Part shown: piece after piece, positions 1 to 8,065 of the stretch
Numbering within the stretch: the first letter of the stretch is position 1
Layout of the letters: every line of letters begins with the position of its first letter
Source of the DNA: Streptacidiphilus fuscans
Lineage (GTDB): Bacteria; Actinomycetota; Actinomycetes; Streptomycetales; Streptomycetaceae
Length of the DNA: 64,000 nt
Direction of reading: 5' to 3'
Assembly (NCBI RefSeq): GCF_015690355.1
Contig: NZ_JADPRT010000019.1
Coordinates: 62,001 to 126,000, forward strand
Notes under the pieces: model-generated
What the model saw: only the letters and a program-made list of their open reading frames with translations
The model's database searches: none
Told to the model about the DNA's origin: nothing
Position numbers and translations under genes: made by a program

Positions 1-1404
1 GTCGGAGATGATCGGCATGCCGTCCTGGGTGGACCTGACGGTGATCGTCTGCGGCGAGCTTCCGGCGACCGGGATGGTGACCTGATGGGTCACCAGCGGG
101 ATGTTCTTCCCGTCGTAGAGGTAGGTGCCGTCGCTGTTGACCTGCTCCAGGTAGAGGTCCTGGACGTCGCTGCCGACGTTGGTGAACCCCCAGGAGACGG
201 TCTGGTTGTGGCCGATGATCACGCCGGGCATGCCGGGGAAGGTGAAGCCGGTGACGTCGAACGGGCACTGCGCGTCGACCGTGGTGCAGTGCAGGCCCAT
301 CTGGTACCAGATGGACGGCATCTGCGGCGACAGGTGCGGGTCGTTGGCCAGCAGCGGCTTGCCCGTGGTGGTGTGCGCGCCGTCGACCACCCAGGAGTTG
401 GAACCGATGCCCGCCGCGCCGGGGCGGCCGAGCATGGTCGGCAGCGCGGAGAGGTTGTTCCCCAGCGCCTCCGCGGCCGTCTGCGCGCCCTGCGCCGCGG
501 TGCTGCCACCGGCCGTCTGGTACGACGCGTTGGTCGCGCCGCCCGGCTTGCTCGACGTGCCCGAGGAGTTGGACCCGTTCGACGAACTGGAGCTCGACGA
601 GCCGGAGTCGGAGGTCACCGGCGCGGTCCGGGCGCCCTCGGCCGGCGTGTAGGTGCCGTCCTTGACCTCACCGGTCTTCAGGATCGTGCCGTTGGTGGTG
701 TACGGGTACGACGGGTAGAGCTGCGAGATCTCCTGCGAGGTGAACGTCCCCGACAGCAGCGAACGGTCGATCTCCTGCTGCATGTTGCCGCTCAGGTCCC
801 AGGCCATCGCCGTCAGCCAGGAGACCGAGTCGACCGGCGTCCACGGCGCGGGCTTGTAGCCGCTGTGGGCGACGCCCAGCAGCGCGTACTCCAACGAGGC
901 ACCGGCCCCGCCCGGGTGCTGCTTGAGCCACGCGTTGACGCCGTCGGTGTAGGCGGTCAGGTAGTCCTTGGTGCTCTGCGAGAGCTGGGTGTCCCACTCC
1001 TTCTGCGCGACGCCCTGCCAGTCCATGGTCCGGATGAAGGCGTCGGTCTGCAGCTGCCCCGCGCCGAACATGGACGAGAGCGTCCCGCCGGTGATGTGAC
1101 GGTCCACATCCATCTGCCAGAACCGGTCCTGCGCCTGCACGTAGCCCTGGGCCATGAACAGGTCCTCGGGGCTGGACGCGTAGATCTGCGGGATGCCCGA
1201 GGAGTCACGGATCACCTGGACCGGGCCGGTGACGCCCTGGAGGTGGATCGTGCCGGTGGTCTGCGGCAGCGACGCGCGCACCTGGCGCACGCCGTACCAG
1301 CTGCCGAAGGCGACGCCGCCGACGAGCAGCAGCACGACCAGCACCACCATGAGACGAAGACGGCGGGACTTCTTGGGGCGCTTGGGACGGGAGGAGCGGG
1401 GCAT
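1..1404 (-). CDS. Penicillin acylase-family Ntn-hydrolase, membrane-anchored (partial, runs off left edge)
   Basis: The reading frame stays open from the ATG at 1404 to the window edge (468 codons, C-terminus missing). It starts with a basic stretch followed by one hydrophobic segment (about residues 18-37), so the enzyme is probably exported or anchored. The family cleaves amide bonds of penicillins, acyl-homoserine lactones or similar N-acyl compounds after autocatalytic maturation. The new N-terminal serine of the beta chain is visible at Ser335 in GSNSWVVDGAHT (about 402-370), and the alpha chain contains the typical GYVQAQDRFWQMD. A Ser/Gly/Asn-rich stretch of about 20 residues lies about 40-60 residues before the cleavage site and makes the spacer peptide unusually low in complexity. 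The natural substrate cannot be told from sequence. Family call is strong. Confidence 0.9.
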   Translation of the reverse strand, partial: MPRSSRPKRPKKSRRLRLMVVLVVLLLVGGVAFGSWYGVRQVRASLPQTTGTIHLQGVTGPVQVIRDSSGIPQIYASSPEDLFMAQGYVQAQDRFWQMDVDRHITGGTLSSMFGAGQLQTDAFIRTMDWQGVAQKEWDTQLSQSTKDYLTAYTDGVNAWLKQHPGGAGASLEYALLGVAHSGYKPAPWTPVDSVSWLTAMAWDLSGNMQQEIDRSLLSGTFTSQEISQLYPSYPYTTNGTILKTGEVKDGTYTPAEGARTAPVTSDSGSSSSSSSNGSNSSGTSSKPGGATNASYQTAGGSTAAQGAQTAAEALGNNLSALPTMLGRPGAAGIGSNSWVVDGAHTTTGKPLLANDPHLSPQMPSIWYQMGLHCTTVDAQCPFDVTGFTFPGMPGVIIGHNQTVSWGFTNVGSDVQDLYLEQVNSDGTYLYDGKNIPLVTHQVTIPVAGSSPQTITVRSTQDGMPIISD

Positions 1405-1813
1405 CAGGGTCCTTGTGAGGGGCAGTGACTTTACCGCGGCGTACCGCGCGAAGCGGCGGTGCTGACGCTAACACCCGAAGCGGAACCGATGACGCGCGGC
1501 GGTCGCGCCGCGAGCGGAGCGGCCGTGCGAGGCGGGTGCCGGGCTGCTGCCTGCCCAGAGCCCGCCAGGCAGCTGCCCGGGGCCTGCCTAGGGCCTGCTC
1601 GCGGCCTGCTCCCGGCCTGGTCGAACAGCGGCGGAGCGGTCGCCGACCGCTGCCGGACACCGTGTCCGCGCAGGTGACCACCCTTTGGACCGGTCGGAGA
1701 ATACGCCGTCAGATCGGTAAAATCTTGCTCCAGACAAGTGGAAGCAACGATTCTGCTGTGAACCCCCGCTGCCCTCCGGGAAGCGGCAGGCCCAGCGCGC
1801 GAGGTGCCCCTGC
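1405..1813. other. Divergent intergenic region
   Basis: No gene is visible. The region separates the leftward acylase gene from the rightward antiporter gene and must hold both promoters. Positions about 1545-1620 are a low-complexity tract of imperfect ggcctgc-type repeats. Around 1706 there is a lone CGTCAGAT half-site that resembles the operator described below, but it has no left half and was not counted. Confidence 0.5.
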
Positions 1814-3313
1814 GTGTCCGTCCACCGGCTCGACCTGCTCCTCCTGCTGTTCTCCCTGGTGTTGCTGGTGGCCGTGGCCGCGGTCCGGCTCTCCTCCCGC
1901 AGCGGGCTCCCCAGCCTGCTCCTCTACCTGGGCATCGGCGTCCTGCTCGGCCATGACGGCATCGGCAGCATCACCTTCGACAACGCCGAGCTCACCCAGG
2001 TCCTGGGCTACGCCGCGCTGGTGGTGATCCTGGCCGAGGGTGGCCTGGGCACCCGCTGGACCGACATCAGACCGGCCGTGCCGGCCGCCGCGGTGCTCGC
2101 CACCGTCGGCACCGCGATCAGCGTCGGCGTCGTCGCGATCGGCGCGCACCTGTTCACCGGGGCGGACTGGCGCGTCTCGCTGCTGCTCGGCGCGGTCGTC
2201 TCGTCGACCGACGCCGCGGCGGTCTTCTCGGTGCTGCGCCGCGTCCCGCTCCCGTCGCGGCTGAGCGGACTGTTGGAGGCCGAGTCCGGGTTCAACGACG
2301 CCCCCGTGGTGATCCTGGTCGTCGCCTTCGCCACCTCCGGGCCGGTCGACTCCTGGTACGTGCTGATCGGCACGGTCGTCGGCGAGCTCGCCGTCGGCAT
2401 CGTGGTCGGCCTGGTCGTGGGTCGCCTCGGGGCGCTGACGCTGCGCCATGTCGCGCTGCCCTCCTCGGGCCTCTACCCGATCGCGGTCGTCGCGCTGACG
2501 ATCCTCGCCTACGCGGGCGGCGCGCTGCTGGACGGCTCCGGCTTCCTCGCCACCTACATCTGCGCCCTGCTGCTCGGCAACGCCCGGCTCCCCCACGGTC
2601 CGGCCACCCGTGGCTTCGCCGAGGGCCTGGCCTGGATCGCGCAGATCAGCATGTTCGTGATGCTGGGCCTGCTGGTGAACCCACGCACCATGGGCGACGC
2701 GATAGTCCCGGCGCTGGTGGTCGGCCTGGTCCTGGTGCTCGCAGCGCGTCCGGCCTCGGTCCTGCTGACCCTGACGCCGTTCCGGATCGCCTTGCGCGAG
2801 CAGGCGCTGCTGAGCTGGGCCGGGCTGCGCGGCGCGGTGCCGATCGTGCTGGCCACGATCCCGGTGGTGCACAACGTGCCGGGAGCGGGCCAGCTGTTCA
2901 ACACGGTCTTCCTGCTGGTGGTGGTCTTCACCCTGATCCAGGGCCCGACCCTGCCCTGGGTGGCCCGTGCCCTGCGGATCTCCGACTCCGCCCACGCCGA
3001 CGACCTGGAGGTGGAGTCGGCCCCGCTGGACCGTCTTCAGGGCCACCTGCTCTCCGTCTCGGTCGGGCCCGAGTCGCGGCTCGGGGGCGTCGAGATCCAC
3101 GAGCTGCGCCTGCCGAAGGGCGCGGCGGTGACGCTGATCGTGCGGGACGGAGAGAGCTTCGTCCCCGGACCGACCACACTGCTGCGGCACGGCGACGACC
3201 TGCTGGTGGTGGCCACCGACCAGGTCCGCGACCGCGCCGAACGGCGGCTCCGGGCGGTCGACCGCGGCGGCAAGCTGGCCGGCTGGCTCAGCGGCAGCCG
3301 CACGGAGTACTGA
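1814..3313 (+). CDS. Potassium/proton antiporter, CPA family (CvrA/NhaP2-like) with C-terminal RCK_C domain
   Basis: A 499-residue membrane protein with about 12 hydrophobic segments (residues 5-390) followed by a cytosolic domain (about 405-485) of the TrkA-C/RCK_C type. The exchanger core shows SSTDAAAVFSVLR and the ESGFNDAPVVILV segment that carry the ion-coordinating acidic residues of cation/proton antiporters. The protein probably exports K+ or Na+ in exchange for protons, with the C-terminal domain sensing a ligand. The start is the GTG at 1814; there is no strong Shine-Dalgarno site, and the hydrophobic N-terminus begins at once, which supports this start. No operon partner is visible. 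Confidence 0.9.
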   Translation: MSVHRLDLLLLLFSLVLLVAVAAVRLSSRSGLPSLLLYLGIGVLLGHDGIGSITFDNAELTQVLGYAALVVILAEGGLGTRWTDIRPAVPAAAVLATVGTAISVGVVAIGAHLFTGADWRVSLLLGAVVSSTDAAAVFSVLRRVPLPSRLSGLLEAESGFNDAPVVILVVAFATSGPVDSWYVLIGTVVGELAVGIVVGLVVGRLGALTLRHVALPSSGLYPIAVVALTILAYAGGALLDGSGFLATYICALLLGNARLPHGPATRGFAEGLAWIAQISMFVMLGLLVNPRTMGDAIVPALVVGLVLVLAARPASVLLTLTPFRIALREQALLSWAGLRGAVPIVLATIPVVHNVPGAGQLFNTVFLLVVVFTLIQGPTLPWVARALRISDSAHADDLEVESAPLDRLQGHLLSVSVGPESRLGGVEIHELRLPKGAAVTLIVRDGESFVPGPTTLLRHGDDLLVVATDQVRDRAERRLRAVDRGGKLAGWLSGSRTEY

Positions 3314-3371
3314 GGCTCACACCCCCGATCAGTGGACTTCTCCACCCGGAATACCGCATCATTGAGGATCG

Positions 3372-3398
3372 TTAGCACTCATAGCCTTAGAGTGCCAG
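3372..3398. promoter_or_regulatory. CIRCE-like HrcA operator
   Basis: TTAGCACTC (3372-3380), nine spacer bases, then GAGTGCCAG (3390-3398). The known CIRCE consensus is TTAGCACTC-N9-GAGTGCTAA, so the left arm is exact and the right arm matches seven of nine. Its right end touches the Shine-Dalgarno sequence (AGGAGG, 3397-3402) of the FmdB gene, so bound HrcA would block transcription. The heat-shock role is inference. Confidence 0.75.
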
Positions 3399-3408
3399 GA
3401 GGAAACAA

Positions 3409-3732
3409 GTGCCGACGTACCAGTACCAGTGCACCCAGTGCGGCAGCGGTCTCGAGGCCGTGCAGAAGTTCAGCGACGCCGCGCTGACCGAGTGCCCCGA
3501 GTGCGGCGGCAAGCTGCGCAAGATCTTCTCGGCGGTGGGCGTGGTCTTCAAGGGATCCGGCTTCTACCGGACCGACAGCCGCTCGTCGTCGTCCAGCAGC
3601 ATCTCCTCCTCGGGCTCGTCGTCGAGCTCGTCGAGCTCCGCAGGATCGTCGTCCACCGGGTCGTCGTCCTCGTCGAGCTCCTCCACGGGCTCGTCGAGCT
3701 CGTCCTCCGGCTCTGCGGGTTCCGCGGCCTGA
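3409..3732 (+). CDS. FmdB-family zinc-ribbon protein with serine-rich tail
   Basis: A 107-residue protein. Residues 1-50 are a typical FmdB zinc ribbon (two CxxC pairs: CTQC and CPEC), and residues 45-58 have the family's VVFKGSGFYRTD signature. Residues 59-107 are almost only serine with glycine and alanine, encoded by alternating TCG/TCC/AGC codons; FmdB proteins often have a low-complexity tail, but this one is extreme. The family may regulate expression of amidase or formamidase genes, but its molecular role is not settled. GTG start at 3409 sits six bases after AGGAGG. The CIRCE-like operator in front suggests heat-shock control, and a strong hairpin follows. Confidence 0.9.
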   Translation: MPTYQYQCTQCGSGLEAVQKFSDAALTECPECGGKLRKIFSAVGVVFKGSGFYRTDSRSSSSSSISSSGSSSSSSSSAGSSSTGSSSSSSSSTGSSSSSSGSAGSAA

Positions 3733-3767
3733 GCCCGGCCCTGGGTCCGACCCGGCCAGGCTGCACA

Positions 3768-3814
3768 GAGCTGCATGACAGAGGCGCGTGCCTCCGTCAT
3801 GCAGCTCACCCTTT
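3768..3814 (+). terminator. Rho-independent-type terminator after FmdB gene
   Basis: Twelve perfect pairs (GAGCTGCATGAC, 3768-3779, with 3796-3807), an A/C mismatch, five more pairs (GAGGC/GCCTC) and a GCGT loop, followed by ACCCTTTT. It lies 35 bases after the FmdB stop codon. Confidence 0.85.
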
Positions 3815-3933
3815 TGAGGAGAAGTTCTCCACAGCCCGGAGTTGTCCACAGGCTGTGCGGTCCCTCCTGGTTCTGGTCCTCGCCTCGCGGCAGCGTTGTC
3901 CTCGCAGCGAAGAACAGCTCCGAGGAGGCCAGC

Positions 3934-4212
3934 ATGTCCCTGTCGATCCCGCCCACGAACTGCATCGCCGCGTTCCCGCCCATCCGCGCGGGACGCGGTC
4001 GGCATCGGCTGCCCGGTCCGGTGCGGCGGCGGCCGGGGCCCGTCGCCGCCGGGCTGCTCGTCGCGGCGACGACACTGGCCGTCGGTTCGTTGCGGCAACC
4101 CCCAGGGCCGGGTGAATCGGCGCCCACCGCCGGAGCGCGCGCCCATGCGCAGACGGGTGCGTTTCCGCAGGTCGCAGCCGAGCCGCCGCCCGCCGCACCG
4201 CCGCACGGCTGA
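3934..4212 (+). CDS. Small membrane-anchored protein, possible truncated SAF/CpaB-type protein
   Basis: A 92-residue frame that starts with ATG at 3934 behind GAGGAGG (3922-3928). Residues about 15-35 are basic and proline-rich, then comes one hydrophobic segment (VAAGLLVAATTLAVG) and a proline/alanine-rich tail. The N-terminal layout resembles the start of actinobacterial SAF-domain (Flp pilus CpaB-like) proteins, but the SAF domain is missing and the frame ends early. It may be a remnant or a genuine small membrane protein. It converges with the next gene with nine bases between stops. Confidence 0.5.
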   Translation: MSLSIPPTNCIAAFPPIRAGRGRHRLPGPVRRRPGPVAAGLLVAATTLAVGSLRQPPGPGESAPTAGARAHAQTGAFPQVAAEPPPAAPPHG

Positions 4213-4221
4213 GTGGGGCTA

Positions 4222-4404
4222 CTACTTGTCGCCGTGGTGCGGCGGGGTCTCGCTCAGGTACCAGTCCAGGTCGCGGCGCTGCGACCCCTCGGTGCGCTCC
4301 TCGCCCCAGCCCGCGTCGCTGTCGTCCTTGCTGCGCCCGGTGACGGGGTCGTCGAAGACGATCCTGCGCTTGGCCCTGGTCTGCTCGTCATCCTTGCCGC
4401 TCAT
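4222..4404 (-). CDS. Small conserved hydrophilic protein of unknown function
   Basis: A 60-residue, charged, cysteine-free protein containing IVFDDPVTGRSKDDSDAGWGE and ending in PPHHGDK. I recall proteins with this signature as common in Streptomyces genomes (memory, not a search). ATG start at 4404 is preceded on its strand by GGAGGG. No membrane segment and no known domain. The same-strand sigma factor gene lies upstream, beyond a terminator. Confidence 0.75.
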   Translation of the reverse strand: MSGKDDEQTRAKRRIVFDDPVTGRSKDDSDAGWGEERTEGSQRRDLDWYLSETPPHHGDK

Positions 4405-4444
4405 CCCTCCAGGGTAGGCGGCACGGATACGGACGCCGAAAGGG

Positions 4445-4481
4445 AGAGCCCCCGCTCCGCCTGGGGCGGAACGGGGGCTCT
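4445..4481 (-). terminator. Terminator after the sigma factor gene
   Basis: Ten perfect pairs (AGAGCCCCCG with CGGGGGCTCT), one mismatch, five more pairs (TCCGC/GCGGA) and a five-base loop. On the minus strand the stem is followed by CCCTTT. It lies 46 bases after the stop codon of the sigma factor gene. Confidence 0.85.
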
Positions 4482-4527
4482 GTGGATCTTGGCTCTGGGG
4501 ATCGGATCTTGGGCTCTGAGGATCTTG

Positions 4528-5499
4528 CTACGCGGCCTCGAAGCCCGCGTGGTCGGCGATCTTGCGGAGTTCGGCGAGCGCGTGCTTCTCGATCTGGCGG
4601 ATGCGCTCACGGGTCAGGCCGTGCTGCTTGCCCACCTCGGTCAGCGTCCGCTCGCGGCCGTCCTCCATGCCGTAGCGGGAGCGGATGATCGAGGCGGTGC
4701 GGTCGTCCAGCCGGTCAATGAGCCGTTCCAGCTCCTCACGACGCATCATCACCATGACGGCGTCCTCGGGGGACTCCGCGCCGGTGTCCTCGACCAGGTC
4801 GCCGAACTGGGTCTCGCCGTCGTCGTCGACGGTCATGTTGAGGCTGACCGGGTCGCGCGCCCAGTCCAGCACGTCCTTGATCCGCTCCTCGGTGGTGTCC
4901 AGCTCGGCCGCGACCTCGGACGGCTCGGCCTCGCGCCCGAGCTCCTTGGACTTCTCGCGCTGGACGCGACGGATCCGGCCCAGCTCCTCGACCAGGTGGA
5001 CGGGGAGGCGGATGGTGCGTGACTGGTCGGCGATCGACCGGGTGATCGCCTGACGGATCCACCAGGTGGCGTAGGTGGAGAACTTGAAGCCCTTGCCGAA
5101 GTCGAACTTCTCGACGGCGCGGACGAGTCCGGCGTTGCCCTCCTGGATCAGGTCCAGCAGCGGCAGGCCGCTGCGCGGGTAGCGACGGGCGACGGCAACG
5201 ACCAGGCGCAGGTTGGACCGGATGAAGATGTCCTTCGCCCGCTGCCCGTCCGCGGCTATCGCACGCAGCTCGTCCTCGGTGGCGTCGCCGACCGTCCGCC
5301 CCTCGTCGAGAAGGTGCTCGGCGAAGACGCCGGCCTCGATCCGGGTGGACAGCTGTACCTCCTGCTCCGCGTCAAGAAGCGGGGTGCGCGCGATCTCGTC
5401 CAGGTACATACCGACGAGGTCGCGGTCGGCCTCACCTGCGGTCGGCCGCACGGAGCGACTCCGATCGGCCTTGTCGCGGACGACGGCACGGGTGGCCAT
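4528..5499 (-). CDS. RNA polymerase sigma factor, sigma-70/RpoD (Hrd-type) family
   Basis: 323 residues, with sigma regions 1.2 to 4.2 but no long N-terminal extension, so probably a group 2 (non-essential, HrdD/HrdA-like) factor rather than HrdB. Visible landmarks are DLVGMYLDEIARTPLL (region 1.2), NLRLVVAVARRYPRSGLPLLDLIQEGNAGLVRAV (2.1-2.2), FKFSTYATWWIRQAITR (2.3-2.4), the region 3 RTIRLPVHLVEEL, and RTLTEVGKQHGLTRERIRQIE (4.2 helix-turn-helix). The ATG at 5499 is chosen because GAGGGAG precedes it by six bases; the frame is open for 30 codons further upstream without a good ribosome site. Monocistronic, ended by the hairpin at 4445-4481. Confidence 0.92.
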   Translation of the reverse strand: MATRAVVRDKADRSRSVRPTAGEADRDLVGMYLDEIARTPLLDAEQEVQLSTRIEAGVFAEHLLDEGRTVGDATEDELRAIAADGQRAKDIFIRSNLRLVVAVARRYPRSGLPLLDLIQEGNAGLVRAVEKFDFGKGFKFSTYATWWIRQAITRSIADQSRTIRLPVHLVEELGRIRRVQREKSKELGREAEPSEVAAELDTTEERIKDVLDWARDPVSLNMTVDDDGETQFGDLVEDTGAESPEDAVMVMMRREELERLIDRLDDRTASIIRSRYGMEDGRERTLTEVGKQHGLTRERIRQIEKHALAELRKIADHAGFEAA

Positions 5500-5817
5500 A
5501 CGTACTCCCTCGGGGACGTGACGGGCCTGGCTGGCCCGTACCTGGGAACTGCTTACGTAACGACTCAACGACGAGTTCCGAAGAAGCATTCCCGAAGTGG
5601 TGTTTTTCTTCGTCGATAGCAGTATGCTGGCGGGTTATTCCCGATCATCGACGCAGCGTCATCGGCCGATCACGGCGGGGCTGGCGTCCGGTTCTGTCAC
5701 TCTCTGAGACGATTGTCCGCCTGGCGTTGGTTCCCCGCGCGACGAAATTGGCGACGAAATCGCGGTCGCCGACTCCGTGGGCCGGAGCCGATCAGAGTCG
5801 AGCAGAGGGAGCCTGAC

Positions 5818-6525
5818 GTGCGGGAATGGCGCCTGTGGGCGGGCGCGGCAGTGTTCCTGCTGCTCTTCGGCGTCGTGCTGGCTCTCGTCGAGGTGCCCTG
5901 GCAGCCGCTGCTCCGGTTCGACCTCTCCGTGGACCAGCACCTGCACGACACCGCCCTGCGCCACGCCGCCTGGACCGGCTCGATGCGCACGATCAGCGCG
6001 GTCCTGGAGCCGACGGTGCTGCGGGTGGTGCTGGCCGGGGTGATCGTCTGGCTCTGGTGGCGCGGCGCGCGGATCGCCGCCGTCTGGGCGACGGCCTGCG
6101 GAGTGGTTCAGGCCGCGCTGGAGGTCGGGCTCAAGGACGCCGTGGCTCGCCCCCGCCCGGCGCTGCCGCATCCCGTGGCGGTGGCCACGGACTGGGCGTT
6201 CCCGTCCGGGCACGCGATGACGGCGGCGACGGTCCTGCCGCTGCTGGTCGCGATGGCCTGGCCCCGGCTGCTCCGACCTGCCGCGCGCGTCCTGGCCGCG
6301 ACGGTGGCGGGCGGGCTGGTGCTGCTGGTCAGCTGGACCCGCATCGGGCTCGGCGTGCACTGGCCCAGCGATGTGCTGGCCGGCTGGTTCCTGGCCGGGT
6401 TCACGCTGTGCGCGGTGACGGCGGCGGTCGACACCTGGCGTCCCGGCCGGCGTGACGCCGAGCTCCGTGGCCTGCGCCCACGCGCCTCCCAGCGGGTCCA
6501 GCGAAGCACGGCGGACCCGCTGTGA
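5818..6525 (+). CDS. PAP2-family membrane phosphatase
   Basis: 235 residues with six predicted membrane segments. The three phosphatase motifs are all present: KDAVARPRP (KX6RP), PSGH, and TRIGLGVHWPSD (SRxxxxxHxxxD form with T for S). Such enzymes dephosphorylate lipid phosphates such as phosphatidate or undecaprenyl pyrophosphate on the outer membrane face. GTG start at 5818 follows GAGGGAG; the frame is open upstream but without a ribosome site. Divergent from the sigma factor gene with a 318-base shared region in which I could not identify a promoter with confidence. Confidence 0.88.
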   Translation: MREWRLWAGAAVFLLLFGVVLALVEVPWQPLLRFDLSVDQHLHDTALRHAAWTGSMRTISAVLEPTVLRVVLAGVIVWLWWRGARIAAVWATACGVVQAALEVGLKDAVARPRPALPHPVAVATDWAFPSGHAMTAATVLPLLVAMAWPRLLRPAARVLAATVAGGLVLLVSWTRIGLGVHWPSDVLAGWFLAGFTLCAVTAAVDTWRPGRRDAELRGLRPRASQRVQRSTADPL

Positions 6526-6625
6526 GGCGGAGGAGGCGGGCGGACCAGCCGGCGGACCAGCAACTCTGCGCGCACTGACAGAGCGTGGGCACGCAGTGGG
6601 CACTCGGCGGGCACTCAGTGGGCGC

Positions 6626-7912
6626 TCAGCGGTGCAACTCCTGCTCGATCGTGTTCAGTTCGGCGTCACGGGCCTGCCGCGCGGCGCGGCGCGGGTGGAA
6701 CACCCAGGCGCGCAGCAACACGAAGCGCACGACCGTGGACAGCCCGTTCGCCGCCACCAGCCAGACCAACTCCACCAGGTGCGACGCGTGCGGCGACACC
6801 GCGCCGGCCAGCGCGAGCGCGAGCGTGCTCAGCACCAGCCCGATCAGGAACGCGATCCCGCCCTCGACCTGGTGCCGCAGCCCGTCCCGGGAGCCGGTCA
6901 CCCCGAAGGTGAAGCGGCGGTTCGCGGCGGTGTTGGCGATGGCGGTCACGAACAGAGCGACGGCGTTGGCCAGTTCGGCCGGGGCCGCCTGACGCAGCAG
7001 CAGGTAGAGCACCAGGTACGCGAGGGTGCTCAGCACGCCGATCACCGCGAAGCTGGAGAGCTGCCACCGCATCCCGGTCGGCAGCTGCGCCCGGCTGACA
7101 CGCGGCGGGACCGGCAGTCTGGTGGCGCCGGAGAGTGCCTTGCGGCCCACCCGCCACATGCCCTTGAGGTCGTCCTTGACGGTCCGCACGATGTCGACGC
7201 GACTGTCCGGGTCGTCGATCCAGTCCACCGGCACCTCGTGGATCCGCAGGCCGCTGCGCTCCGCGAGCAGCAGCAGCTCGGTGTCGAAGAACCAGGTCTC
7301 GTCCTCGACCTCGGCCAGCAGCGCCTGCACGACCTCGGTGCGGGCGGCCTTGAAGCCGCACTGCGCGTCGGAGAACTTGGCCGCGAGGGTGGCCCGGAGC
7401 AGGAAGTTGTAGGTCCGCGAGATGATCTCCCGCTTCGGCCCCCGGACGACGGCGGAACCTCGGTGCAGCCGGGACCCGATGGCCAGATCGCTGTGCCCGG
7501 ACAGCAGCGGCGCGACCAGCGGGAGGAAGGCCTCCAGCCCGGTCGAGAGGTCGACGTCCATATAGCTGACGACGTCCGCGTCGCTGCTCCCCCAGACGTG
7601 CCGCAGCGCGCGGCCGCGGCCCTTCTGGTCCAGGTGCACGAGCCGCACGTCCGGTAGGTCCGCGGCGAGCTCGTCGGCGACCTGACGGGTGCGGTCGGTG
7701 CTGGCGTTGTCCGCGATGGTGATGCGGAAGCGGTAGGGGAAGTTCTCGCGCAGGTAGCCGTGCAGCGTACGGATGCTCTGCGCGAGGACATGCTCTTCGT
7801 TGTAGACGGGGACGACCACCTCGACCAGCTTGGTGGTGGTGCCGTCCCTTTCCGTTCCTGGAGGGGCGGACTGCGCCGCGAAGCGCGCCGCCAGCGCGGG
7901 CGAATGGTTCAT
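6626..7912 (-). CDS. Polyprenyl-phosphate glycosyltransferase (GT2) fused to GtrA membrane domain
   Basis: 428 residues. Residues about 25-260 are a GT2 fold of the dolichyl-phosphate beta-glucosyltransferase type (VEVVVPVYNEE, nucleotide-binding YMDVDLSTG, QCGFKAAR). Residues about 295-415 are a GtrA-like domain with four hydrophobic segments. Together they suggest transfer of a sugar to undecaprenyl phosphate and movement of the product across the membrane, as in cell-wall glycan decoration. ATG at 7912 is used because the upstream open part is proline/arginine-rich and reads like non-coding sequence. Head-to-head with the DUF5996 gene. Confidence 0.88.
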   Translation of the reverse strand: MNHSPALAARFAAQSAPPGTERDGTTTKLVEVVVPVYNEEHVLAQSIRTLHGYLRENFPYRFRITIADNASTDRTRQVADELAADLPDVRLVHLDQKGRGRALRHVWGSSDADVVSYMDVDLSTGLEAFLPLVAPLLSGHSDLAIGSRLHRGSAVVRGPKREIISRTYNFLLRATLAAKFSDAQCGFKAARTEVVQALLAEVEDETWFFDTELLLLAERSGLRIHEVPVDWIDDPDSRVDIVRTVKDDLKGMWRVGRKALSGATRLPVPPRVSRAQLPTGMRWQLSSFAVIGVLSTLAYLVLYLLLRQAAPAELANAVALFVTAIANTAANRRFTFGVTGSRDGLRHQVEGGIAFLIGLVLSTLALALAGAVSPHASHLVELVWLVAANGLSTVVRFVLLRAWVFHPRRAARQARDAELNTIEQELHR

Positions 7913-8065
7913 GCCCAGAACTGTTCGCCGACGCCCTGTGCTGGAGCTGTGCTGCGCGTAGGCGCAAGGTAGGCGTTGGCGGCCGAACGGGCGGCGCCCC
8001 TGCCCGGCTGGGAGAATGGATGCGCCCGACCGTCGCACGCTGTGCCACGACGCAGGGAGTCACCC

